Origin: Cunninghamia lanceolata
Taxonomy: Eukaryota; Streptophyta; Pinopsida; Cupressales; Cupressaceae
Direction of reading: 5' to 3'
Assembly: GCA_027924645.1 (NCBI GenBank)
Contig: BSBN01001017.1
Location: forward strand, 9,388,501 to 9,452,500
Length of the DNA: 64,000 nucleotides
Shown: positions 35,336 through 46,500 of the stretch, one piece after another
Position numbering within the stretch: position 1 is the first letter of the stretch
Layout of the letters: every line of letters begins with the position of its first letter
Position numbers and translations under genes: made by a program
The notes under the pieces: model-generated
What the model was told of the DNA's origin: nothing
Seen by the model: only the letters and a program-made list of their open reading frames with translations
Database searches by the model: none

Positions 35336-36680
35336 TGTTAGATTCAAGACAAACAACTAAGAGGGGGGGTGAATCAGTTGTCCCAAAACTTTCTCTTATT
35401 AACCACTTAAATCCTTCTTGTAATTCAGCAGCATAATAATAAATCAATCATGGAAACATAATGCAACAATTCAAGAGCAGAAACACATTAACACATATGA
35501 CACCAAGATTTTAACGTGGAAAACCTGGTTAAGGGAAAAACTACGGGGTCACTAACCTAAGATTGTATTCTCTGTTAAAAGAATAAGAAGAACAAAATGG
35601 CACATGCCAATTAGGGCTCACTACCCGAGCACACTGCTCACAAGAGGCCCACTGCCTACAAGAGACACACTGTCTACAGAATAATAAATATTACATACTT
35701 GAACTGAAGAATAGCATCTTCACCATGCTTGAGTCAGTCCCATTTAAGTTCAATGCTTTTGCTCTGCCTTTCTCTCTTCTCCTCACATGCTCATCTCCAC
35801 CAAGATACTTTTGAAATGACTTCACAACTTCTTATTTATACAAGACATTGACTTTGGGATAATCATCCAAGTTGGCATATTTTACAGAGAAATACACAAA
35901 TACAACTTGACTAATTACAAAAGACTTCATGCAAATCACCACACTGTCGGCTACATAGATCTGGGACTTCAATCTTATTTGAGGAACACGCCATGCTTTG
36001 CAGAACATCTTCAAGATCATCTGCAAGATGTGTAACTCATCCGGTTGGCCAAACTTAGGAAGAACATCATCATCTGGAAGTAATTCTTCAATTACAAGCT
36101 CAATCTTCAATGTGGACCACCAACATGAATTGGACACAATCTAGAGACCCCCACAAGCTTTCCTGAATCACCAAAAACATCCACACTACTTCTGCTTACT
36201 AAAATTATTCTCTCCTTCATCCAGAACCTCAAGAACATAGTCTATCATCACTGTCATAATGGAATAGATGCTTGTGGACCTCCAGACCATGAACCAATTC
36301 AGTTGTCAATCCACATTGACTTCCTAAACACTCCACCAAATCCACAGAACAAGATATTGCATTTATGGATCTCACCGAACCTATTTGTGTCACTCTGTCA
36401 CCTCTGAACATCTGCTAGAACTGATTTTACTCATATGGCCATAACTTCTTCAAATCTTCATACAGACCTCTCAAATCTTTACTGGATCACCTTTAGACAC
36501 ATATCTACAAACCCTTTGATGCATAACCTTTGATCTTCATCTTAGCTGGGATCTTTACCTCACTGTCTTCATTATTCTTCTCTGTTCTTGATAGGACTAA
36601 TTTTCTCAATATCCTCAGCATACAACTCATCCAATCCTTGAAATCAATGCAATAGGAGTATGTTGACATCAATGACAACA
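35336..36680 (-). repeat. Solo LTR K (SIRE-like) inside element I
   Basis: 1345 bp, TGTTAGATTCAAG ... ATCAATGACAACA. The motif AACTAAGAGGGGGGGTGAATC near its left end is nearly the same as in the LTRs of I, and its right end matches LTR G, so it is a third SIRE-like family in the same orientation. It splits the large ORF of I. Flanks GATAG and CTGGT do not match, so no target duplication is visible. Confidence 0.65.
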
Positions 36681-37205
36681 CTGGTTAGGCCCATACTTGC
36701 AATAGATAGTCATTCCCCTTTTGTCAAATTTGGCACCGGTTGCATCAGTTACAGTCTGGTTATTCACGAATTCAAGCATGGGTAAACCACCGGTTGAATT
36801 CAACCCAGTCACAATCCTGATAGCATCCTTTGTAATTTTGAATGGTTTCAATAGCCACAAAAACTCATCATGCATTCGGCTTAAAACATACTGGACCCAT
36901 TCATCTTCATCGAATGTTGGAAACCCCATAATCTAAATGAGGTGTTTATCATGCAGTGTCTTACACTCGGGTTTAAGATTGTGATTTTCATCCCTTAGAT
37001 GACTCTCAAAAAAATCTACAAACCTTGAGTCCCCAAATTCATCTATGCTCACATGAATATAGACCCTAATATCTTCAACATGTAGCACACCATACGGAAC
37101 ACTTGAAAATGCACCGAATGGGTCAACTTCTATTGATTTGTGTGGATGCTTCTTAAATTTGGGTCGAGGCCTTTCAGTAATATCAACAACCAAAGGTGTA
37201 GCCAT
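36681..37205 (-). pseudogene. Large extra ORF of element I, N-terminal part
   Basis: Starts at ATG 37205 (MATPLVVDITERPRPKF) and meets a stop near 36933; it then continues in frame as an 86-codon stretch broken by K. Its 'FKITKDAIRIVTGLNSTGGLP' region aligns by eye with 'VYVDLSIKGIATTFNLPLGKK' in the ORF of J: a hydrophobic I..I pair, then a turn with LP. This resembles the layout of plant mobile-domain or 'putative plant transposon protein' families, but I cannot confirm the family. It lies where pol should follow gag. Confidence 0.5.
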
Positions 37206-37615
37206 TTGAAAAGATTACAAGTTCAAAGCTTCGCAGATAAATACCTTTTACATGAAATTAGGGTTAGTGGGCAAATTAACCAGTCGCACTTCAAATCCTT
37301 GAAATCTCAGCTCAGGTGCTATTCTTCTTGCTCTCTTCAAATGAAGAGTGAACGACCTTTTATGCTCCGCAAAACCTAATTTGCCTTTGTAATAAATGCT
37401 CTACCCTAACACATCCGGTTACACTATTTCTGCTTACAATCGACCTTCAATTGCTCTGCAAATCGTCATATCCACTTCTTTTCTTCTGGAAATCCTTTCA
37501 AATGATCTATAATAACCCAAATTATTTTCTCTCATCGTGCCAGATTCAGGCACCCACTTATTGGCTTGGGGAATTTGATTTTTAATGCTTCTCCCCCTCA
37601 ACTAGAGCTCCTAAT

Positions 37616-38824
37616 TCAATTTTCAGAGGAATTGTCAGCACTGGATTCCAATGTGGACTCATTACTATTGTTCATAACACTTTTCTTGAGCCATGTCTTG
37701 CTCATTTCATTCTGGATCTCATTCACATCAATTTTGCCCTTGTCTTTGTCTTGTCTCTACTCATCCAGTTTTCTATTTACCAGACCTTTTCTTTCATTAT
37801 TCCTACTTCTGCAAAATCTTGCAAAATGACTAGATCGATTATAGTTGAAACACACAACATTTCTTTGTCCATTTGATTGATTTCCTCTTGATCTGTATTG
37901 ATTTGCCATATGTCCAAATCTATTGCATGCAAAGCATTTGCCATTGAAAGAATTGCCATTTTCTCTATTGTTAGAATTATTCATTATTATACTTTTGCAT
38001 TCATTAGATCTATGACCATACCTCTTACACTTGAAGCATTGATTGAAGAAGGATGGACCACTTTGGTTTACTCTGCTTCTACACTGAGTATCTCTATGAC
38101 CAAATTTATTACAATTGAAACAATTTCCATTGAAAGATGGATACCTTTGAGCATTAGGTTGTCTTACCGGAGGTCTTCTAGGTCTATTTCTCCCATTCTT
38201 TGATTGAGAATTTCTTTGTCTGGATCCGAAGCTTTCACCTTTCTCATATCCAAGGCCATGGTTATCATCAACCTTCTTCTGACTCTCAAGCAACACTTCA
38301 AGTTTAGCTGAGCTTATCTTGAACTTCTCCTTGTATTCATTTGCAACTTCTAGGTCATGTTTGAGGATAAAAATTTGCCTCTCAATTTCTTCATTTTCCC
38401 TAGTTTCTTGTAAATCAAATTCTAGATGGCTAATTATTCTGTCCAATCTACAACATTCTTCAATTCTTTCTTTCAAAGATTGATTCAATTTTTCTTCAGT
38501 CTTCTTTCTTTCTTCAATTTCCTTGGTTAGCCTCATCACCCAGGATTCCATTTCATGTTTTAGAACAACTTCTTTTGCTAACTTCTCACATTCCTTTGTC
38601 TTCTCTTTTAGGGCCTTATCCATGTCATTATCCTTATTCTATTTTCCTAATTAAAGAAGTAGCTCCTTCCTCTTCCCATTAGATTTACTCAATTTTTCTT
38701 TTAAGATCTCAATGTAGTCTTCAACATCTTTAATATTTTCTTGCAGTTCTTTGACTTCTGCTTTGGACTGTTCAAGATCATCTAAAACAAGTTGAAGTTG
38801 TTCATCGAGGTTTCATGAATCCAT
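37616..38824 (-). pseudogene. Gag of element I, four CCHC-type knuckles
   Basis: The minus frame starts at ATG 38824 (MDS), has stops early on and at 37757, and ends at TGA 37616 (403 codons). The N-terminal ~200 residues are charged and coiled coil (LEQSKAEVKELQENIK, RLTKEIEERKKTEEKL). Four zinc-knuckle-like repeats follow: CFNCNKFGHRDTQC and CFKCKRYGHRSNEC are intact; CFACNRFGHMANQY and CFNYNRSSHFARFC have each lost a ligand. Copia Gags usually begin with a larger globular domain, not seen here, so the N terminus seems reduced. It packages RNA in ordinary elements. Confidence 0.7.
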
Positions 38825-38879
38825 TGTAATACCTTCCCAGATCTTCCTCAAGCTGTTAGGCTTCTTCCAAGGAACCTTT

Positions 38880-38892
38880 CTCTAATGCCAAT
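38880..38892 (-). other. PBS of element I
   Basis: After the 5' LTR the minus strand reads ATTGGCATTAGAG. Compared with the usual copia site TGGTATCAGAG it has two transitions, so priming by initiator-Met tRNA is likely. Confidence 0.7.
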
Positions 38893-39966
38893 TGTTGGAA
38901 TTAGGGCAGACAACTAAGAGGGGGGTGAATCAGTTGTCTTAAAATTTTAATGCTTGCTGCAGTTTAATTCTTCTTTACCACTTATTAACAGATTAATGAT
39001 ATAACCATGAAAAAGTAAGAATCAATATTACATGAGAAAAAACACAAATAACACAATTGACACTAGGATTTTTGATGTGGAAACCCAGTTAAGGGAAAAA
39101 CCATGGTGGGGGTTAACCCACAAAGATTATACTTTGTTAAAAGTATTACAAATGAGAAGGCACATGCCTTCGGGCTCACTACCTACAAGAATGATTACAA
39201 GAAGATTACAAATTGTTTGAACTCATGAAAAACATCTACTAATACAAGAATTCAGTTCTGGTTAAGCACAAAATACTGATCTTACACACTTCATCTTGCT
39301 CTACCCTGTTTACTATTATGCCATGATCTGGTCCTCAGATCTCTTCTCCTTTGCCCTTCTCTCTACCTTTTTTGCACTTACTTTATCACCACATCTCTAA
39401 CACACCCTCAACACTTGAATCCACTGGCTATATATATCTGCATCAAGAAATTCAATCAACTGTAGTTGGCTTAAAACATTATTAAGAACTATGTTCTGTT
39501 AGCTGAATCTATACACAACTATCAATGTAGACAAAAAACTTGTGTTCCCAGATCATCAATCATGTCAGCCAATGCCATTGATTATCACTAATTGCTTATC
39601 CAACAACTTTTATGCATCCGAACCAAGATTAAATACTAGGTTGCCCTATTCTTCTTCTGACTATGCTGACTAACTGGAACCCTATACTCAAATCCTTATA
39701 ACTTTTAAATCCTTTATCTCTGGAGGCTAAATCTCTAGATTTAGATAGTCCTAACAGTCATTATCACTCCCTTAGACTGCAACACACTGTGAATTACCAC
39801 CAGAGATACCAGACCCTGTCATATGCTCTGCTTCTAACATCTGAACTTAGATAGATCATTACTCTAACTTCCAGTATGAACAAATCATGTAATGTGGATG
39901 TGTAGGATAGACTTAGTTGCCATCAAAGACAACACCTGTCATGCGTAGCAGTGTCTCTTGCCAACA
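38893..39966 (-). repeat. 5' LTR of element I
   Basis: Partner of 31204-32323; shorter by about 46 bp because of small deletions. Right flank ACCTA is the target-duplication candidate. Confidence 0.85.
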
Positions 39967-41229
39967 ACCTATTGCTTTCTTAAGGGACAAAACATCTTTT
40001 TTGCAATCTAAGTCTTAGGAACATATTGCTTCTTAAGGGACAATGGACATGAATGCAAAAACACTTCAATTTCATAAGGGACAATTGACAACTACAATCA
40101 TGTGTGTGCCTAATCTAGTTGCACCTTATTTTTCTTATAATGGGACAATTGAACCTTTGTTTAATGTGCTTGATCTTACATTTCAGTTATTCCTTTAGAA
40201 GGGTCTTCTTTTGGATTGTGCTTCATCCAAAAGGGATGACCCTAAGTAGAGTTTTCCTTTGAACCACTATATAAGAGGGATAAGGCAAAAGCCAAGTCCT
40301 AACCAACGTCGGCCTTACCTTGTGGTGCGAAATTGAAAAGAGGTGTACTAGAACTTTGTGGAAATGATTTTCACATTGTGCGAAGTGTTTGATACACTTA
40401 GTAGGATTGGTTAAATCTTTTAGTAGTTTGTCACATTACTCGTAAGGCGTTAGTCCCTCAAAGCTACTAAGAACCAATCTAGATAGTGGCTACCTGATCC
40501 ACCTCCAAACATTGCGGTAATCATCAGTGCAAGGGGAATCACTTTAAGCCCTCAAGATACTCACCATTGCCTCCCTTGAGAAGAGATAGTATTCCCTCGG
40601 CCATAAAGCTCTTGGGACCTACTTGATCTTTCTGAGGGGAGGGTGAGATATCCCTACTTATCATCTCTTGCAAAGTTGTAAATGTCTAACACCTTTATGG
40701 AATGACATTTGGTCGATGGAGAATTAAGTTGTGAGCTGAACTACCGTAGTGAAACCTTATCTCTAGGGATAAAAAAGTGCTTGAAATTGTTTACAATTGT
40801 CTTATACCTGTGGAAACATTGGGGTTTTTGGTGAGCCTTGAACATACACTATCTTTTGTGTCAGTCCTCTTTAAGTACTTTGTTTGATGTGTTTTCTCTT
40901 GCCAAAGCAAATCCAATCAAAATCAAATCCAAATCTATCAAAATTTGCCTTATAAACATCATTGATGCTACTTCAGCACCTTTGGTATAACAGTAGCTCA
41001 CTTTTGGTATAACAGTAGCTCGCCTTTGGTAGAATAGTACCTCACCTCTGGTATCTTAGTCCAACACCTTTGGTAACACATTAGCTCACTTTTGGTAACA
41101 TAGTCCTGCACCTTTGGTCAAATAGTATAGCACCTTTAGTCTAATAAACTGGTCATCAAAATTGTCTTTTCCAAAAAAACACAGCAAAATCCCAACAAGC
41201 ATCTCAAATAAAGTACCCTAGTGCATCCC
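39967..41229 (+). other. Leader of H, second part
   Basis: Continues the ~59-bp tandem repeat (TCTTAGGAACATATTGC...) cut by I. Noncoding sequence follows, then a third cluster of minisatellite units built on 'ACAGTAGCTCACTTTTGGTA' (40965-41140), ending just before the gag start. Confidence 0.65.
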
Positions 41230-42075
41230 ATGGTAACCACTAGACTCTAGAAAACTATGAAGGCTAAACAAGTTGTCCCAAGGAAGTGCAAATCACCTCC
41301 TCATACACCTCAACCAAGCCAATCCAACATGACTCCAAAGGGTACTCCAAAAACACGAATGGAAAGACAAACAAACTCACAAAATAGGCCACAACATGAC
41401 CAACCAAACAATCCTCATGAAGGTAATGTCTCTTTGGTTGATGTAACTCAATTTACAATCAGCATGCCTCATGATTTTGTTACACCCGGTTATACCACGG
41501 TTCAAGCCCCATCTCAACAAGAGTGACACTTTGAAGAAGGTCAATCCTCTCAAGTAGATAGACATGACCTTGATGAAATCATACAAGATCCTAGAGCCAT
41601 GGCCTCCTTTGACAAAATCCTTAGTGAAAACCAAGATCATTTCTTCCTCTTACTAGCTAAACAAGGAACCAAGTTACCTCAAGATTTTGATATATCCAAT
41701 CTCAAGGAGCCAAACAAAACCCATGACGCCATAACTACAGTCCAAACCATGTCAACTATGACCACTCCCATACCCAAACAAAGCTCACAAGGGAGAACAA
41801 TTGCAAAATATGAGAATCCTCTTTATCAAAACCCAATGGCAAAGAGACCCATATCACTACTCATGACTCCTATGGAGATCTACAAACACTAACAAGAGAC
41901 TCTCCAACATCAAGCAGAACTAGCCAAACAAGCCACTATAGCTCAATCAAATACACAACAAACTCCTAAAATGCCCACACCAATCGCAAGTGGAACATTG
42001 GCTACCCCTTCACGAGAAGGTTTCCCACCAAATTACAATCCAGGGAACACTTATGTAGCCATGCAATAAGGGTCT
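41230..42075 (+). pseudogene. Gag of element H, N-terminal part
   Basis: The frame starts at ATG 41230 (MVTTRL) and stays open apart from single stops at about 41248 (TAG), 41524 (TGA), 41890 (TAA) and 42067 (TAA), each one C-to-T change from Gln or Arg. The protein is Gln/Pro/Thr-rich and hydrophilic (PHTPQPSQSNMTPKGTP), with a short helical stretch MASFDKILSENQDHF. It breaks at GGTCT (42071-42075), the duplicated target of unit J, and resumes at 48881. Confidence 0.65.
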
Positions 42076-43353
42076 TGTTGTGTGGTTACACAACACGTCC
42101 CATTTTGACTTGGCAAAATAGGGACCCAAATTTTTTTGTTTGGCTTTGCTTGTGTTTTCTGCTTACTGGTGGTCTAGTAAAAGTAAGTCAGTACAGATGA
42201 TCATGCATAAAGGGGACTGGGTAAGTCATCATGATGAGGCCAATTTTTCAAACATAAATATCTCATGACAATAACCTCATGGTTGGATAGAGCTCAAAAT
42301 TTTACGCAGGTTTACCTTTTGGATCACCCTGATATTCCTTAGAGAACGAGAGTTATGGTGAGTCAAAGTCCTGCTCAAACCTAATATTCTGAGGGGAGGA
42401 TCATATTTCTTAACATCAGTCATATTATGAAAGATCACCCTAATCCAATTTTATCACCTGATAAATCATTTATCTGGAGATCCAGACGTCAATTTTAAGT
42501 GGTAGTGATACTTACCCGTAGAACAACATCATATATTTTGCGAGGGTCATATTTTGAATATCACCCTACCTTTCGAATATCACCCTAGAGTCAATTATGA
42601 TGATGACATCATATAATCCTGATGAGATAAGAAAATTACCATGATGATGATGTCATCATCCTTTTTACCTTGCGGAGGTATATTTCTAATAGCAATCCTT
42701 TCTACAAAACATGATGATGACGTCATAGTGTGACAACGATGAACCAAGTCAGTTATCCTGATGATGTCACCCTGATATTCTAATGAAAAGTCACTTTGGT
42801 TCAGGGGGTGGTATTATAAATATCACCAGACATTCCGAACATCCCCTGACATTTTGAATATCACCCGATATTCTCAACCTGACTTGATCTATTGACATAA
42901 GTCTTCTCGCCAATGGGGAAGGTCATATTATACTGAGATGGTCATATTCTCAATATCACCCAATATTTAGAATATCACCCGACCTTCTGAAGATCACCCC
43001 GCTCCTCTTGCAGCTTAGCATTAAATGCCATTAATGTGGTAGGTGGTTCCCACTTATTATGAATGCGATTTATACACTTGGCGAGATCCAGAAGTTTCAT
43101 ACAGAAAATTAGATGTTTCAATTAATTTGCCCTAATTTGCCTTAAAGAGAAGGTTAAAGGCAAATTCACAGACTCATTTTTACACTCACCTTGCAATAAA
43201 AACAAGTTTTTACAGAGCTCTGAGTTTTCAAATGCTCATACAATTACCTGCGGACGCATACGGCTTGCAACAGGACAAAACACGTGAACATCACTTGTAT
43301 TTGAGTCTTTTTCACCTAATCACCAGCATAATTAGGAGAATAAGCATAATCAA

Positions 43354-43549
43354 GTAAGTAATTGAAACCCTCCTCCTATAATTTCTGCATGTCCAAGTAG
43401 TATGATTTCTACTAGTTTGAAGTTGTGAATTATTCATGTTATAATGAAGTAATGATAAATGAGTATAATGTGCATCATGTCATGAAAATATATTGTTATA
43501 TGTATGCATGAGAAATATGGTATGGTAAGATTGGTAATGTTCATTGCAG
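43354..43549 (+). other. Probable 5'-UTR intron in unit J
   Basis: Donor CAA|GTAAGTA at 43354 and acceptor TTCATTGCAG| ending at 43549, with an AT-rich body of 196 bp. The ATG of the large ORF begins six bases into the next exon. This is prediction from splice consensus only. Confidence 0.45.
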
Positions 43550-43555
43550 GAGATC

Positions 43556-46500
43556 ATGGCAGATAAGAGACTGCTCAGGTCTGAGGCCAAAGTCATTAAA
43601 CCCATGTTCACTTAGCCTGAGGGTGTACAGTTTAAGTATGGTGCCATCACAGATACACACCAAGGAAACACCAACCTAGCGGCATGGTCGGATAAGTTGA
43701 ACAATGGAAGGAATAACAGAACCTTATTGGACACCATTTTTGTGTCAGGGATGTGGAGTGCTGTAGGATTCCCTTATTCTATGGAGGCTCCGGAATTAGT
43801 TGTTGAATGTGCAAAAAACTACAACCCACAGACCAGAAAAGTTGAGAAACATGGTAGGGTTTATGTTGATCTATCTATCAAGGGGATTGCTACCACTTTC
43901 AATTTGCCATTAGGGAAGAAAGTTGCCAGCATGGACCTAAAGAGGTTAGAAACTGAACATGAAAGTAATAAGAAGGCTGCCAGGAAAAGAATGTACCAAT
44001 GGAGAGTAAAAAATAGTCCGTATACTACAGCCGCCAAATTGCCAATGCATCTGTATAAGTTTGATTTCAATGAGGAATACCAATAAGTAATAGCTCTACT
44101 TAGCAGAGTAACAGGTCAGCCTAATGCTAGAAGTTTTAAGGATTGGATGTATGGGGTCATCCTCATGTGTGGTTATACAAACAACAAGCCACTATGGCCA
44201 AAAATGATCAGTGATGCCCTACATGATCAGCTCATGAACCTAGGAGGCCTGGAGTGTGATTTTTACATGACTTCATATGTGGTATATTCATGTGCCTATA
44301 AGGGTACATATGATGCACTTACAGCCATAGGAAAGATTGGTGGTACCACTAATGATGCCCACATCTGGGATCATTATCCCCAGCTACAAAGAGTAAATTA
44401 CCTCCCTGATTATAAATTAGTGAGTGATGCATTTTCTATGCATCTAGTCAGGACAATAGAGGAAGACAGAACTAAAAGACTGAGCATGGAAGCTCAGGAA
44501 GTCATTTACAAGCATGGTGCCTAGTTTATACAGTATGCTACTTTCTCCTATATCTGGATAGAGGGTTTTGAAGGTCAGCCTCTCATGCTCCCCAGATATC
44601 CCACTGATGCAGTAGTGTTAATGGAGTTTATGAGACAAGTATCTACAATACTGGATGCATATAATGCAAACAATAAGCTTCCACTAGTATTGTTTCTAGT
44701 AACAATGGGCTGGTATATATGCCAGGATTCTAAAAACATGAAGAAGGCCACAGCTGGTCTAGACATGATGAAATTACAATCATTCCCACTACCAAGATCA
44801 TATGATCCATATGGCAGGATGCAGAAGATCATGGGGAAGCCCATCCATCAAAGACATCTTGAAGATTTTTGGGCAGATTGTGAGGATGAAGCTGAAGTTA
44901 GAAGAAGAAAATACCAAAGGCTAACTCTCAACCAAATTAGGACCTTTGATTACATCCCAGTGCCTACACAATTAAAGAATGATGATGGTAGGATCATGGT
45001 AGATGAGTATGAAGAGAAAAAGATATATAATGACACTATCTCTGTGCCTGATCTTACTCAATTGGAAGATATTTCATTGGACCGATTTACAGGCAGGATC
45101 ATATAGTTAACCCAAGCTTGGGTGAATGAACAGGTTAATGCAATGAAGAAGAAGGGTGTAGCCCTTACTGTTGATAATAAGAGGAAGAGACAAGATATTC
45201 CTGATGAGGAATATGATGATTTCCTGATATAAAAGAGGAAATCGAAGGGAGAAAGGTTGCCACCTTCGCAACAACAAAGCAAAAGACCCCCTAGAGGTAA
45301 GAAGATTGATAATGAACCTGAAGGGGTGATAATTGAGAGAGTCATGATAACAACTGAAGGTGCATCAGCATCAGAACTTGTGTCAGCACATCAGCACTGC
45401 CTCCTAGGGATAAACAAAAGGATAAAAAGAGCTAGAGGCCAGCTGTTGAAACTATGGAAACATATGAGGAGGGTCAGGCATCACAAGCACAAATGGAAAA
45501 GGATGTTCATCTTGATGAAGAGCCTATAGAAGAAGACCCACTGCCCCTCATCATAAAAAGAAAAGCACCTCAGGTGGTGGCCTCCACACCTAAGAAACCA
45601 AGAACATCCATGAGAGGTGAGATAAGACATGACCTTGTAATGTTGAGGGGAGCAAGTAGTGGAGTGTTTAGAAAGGAATTATAGCATGATGTAGCACTCC
45701 CTACCATTGTTCAGTTTAAGACTGAAAAAACTAAAGAACAAATGAAGGAAACCACTCACACAAGTAAAGGAGGTCATTTCTCATTAGATGAGACTGTAGA
45801 CCTATCAGATGATGAAGTGGTGGATAATGTTGCTTCACAACGAATGGAGACTCTTGTTGCTAACACTCACATAACACCACAAGGTACATCATCAGTCCAG
45901 GAGGTAGTGTTAGAAGAGCTGAAGCGAGTAGAGCAGGAGAAAGAAAAGAGCCCAGAAAAGGTAGCCCAAGAAATGGGGCTTGATACATTGATTGATCAGG
46001 TAACCAGTCCTGCAGTGATTGATCTAACATACAAAAAGGGTGCAAGTCCTAAAAATCAAGTAGGTGTTCCTGATAAGGAAGAAAATGTTGAAGAAGTGAA
46101 GATGGTGGAAGAAAAAGGCCACACTTTGAATATGAGAGAGCTGCAACAAGATACATCTGTTGAACCCAAGATAGTGGAAGTACAAGACAAGGGAGAAGAA
46201 GAAAAGGATACATCAATTGATCCTACCCTGAAAGTACAAGAAATAATTACTATAGCCACGGAGCAGATTATAGCTTCAGATTAGGTTAGTGTACCTAAGG
46301 TAGACACTATAACATCCACAGAAACTAATATGCCTCATGATGAGGAAATCCCTAAAGTGGATGGGGTACAGAAGGAGGTAGTGCATGATCATCAGGTGGA
46401 AGCATCGCAAGATCCTCCACCTCAAAAGGAGGCTCCTCCAGAAAAAGAAGTTCCTCAAGAAGAGGAAATATCCCAGGATCACCCTTATGAAGAACATCAT

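Larger units (their letters stand above)
31204..39966 (-). mobile_element. SIRE-like copia derivative I: gag plus large extra ORF, no pol
   Basis: Minus-strand element with LTRs of 1120 and 1074 bp (TGTTGGAATTAGGGC ... CAACA), a PBS resembling the initiator-Met tRNA site, and a PPT typical of SIRE elements. Flanks ACATA and ACCTA match at four of five positions, and the local ~59-bp tandem repeat continues across it. Internal order is gag, then a large non-pol ORF; protease, integrase, RT and RNase H are absent. A solo LTR K is inserted in the large ORF. Confidence 0.85.

Noticed and set aside
43697..45106. Functional host gene inside unit J
   Set aside because: Many premature stops, a frameshift, and location wholly within a TSD-flanked insertion.
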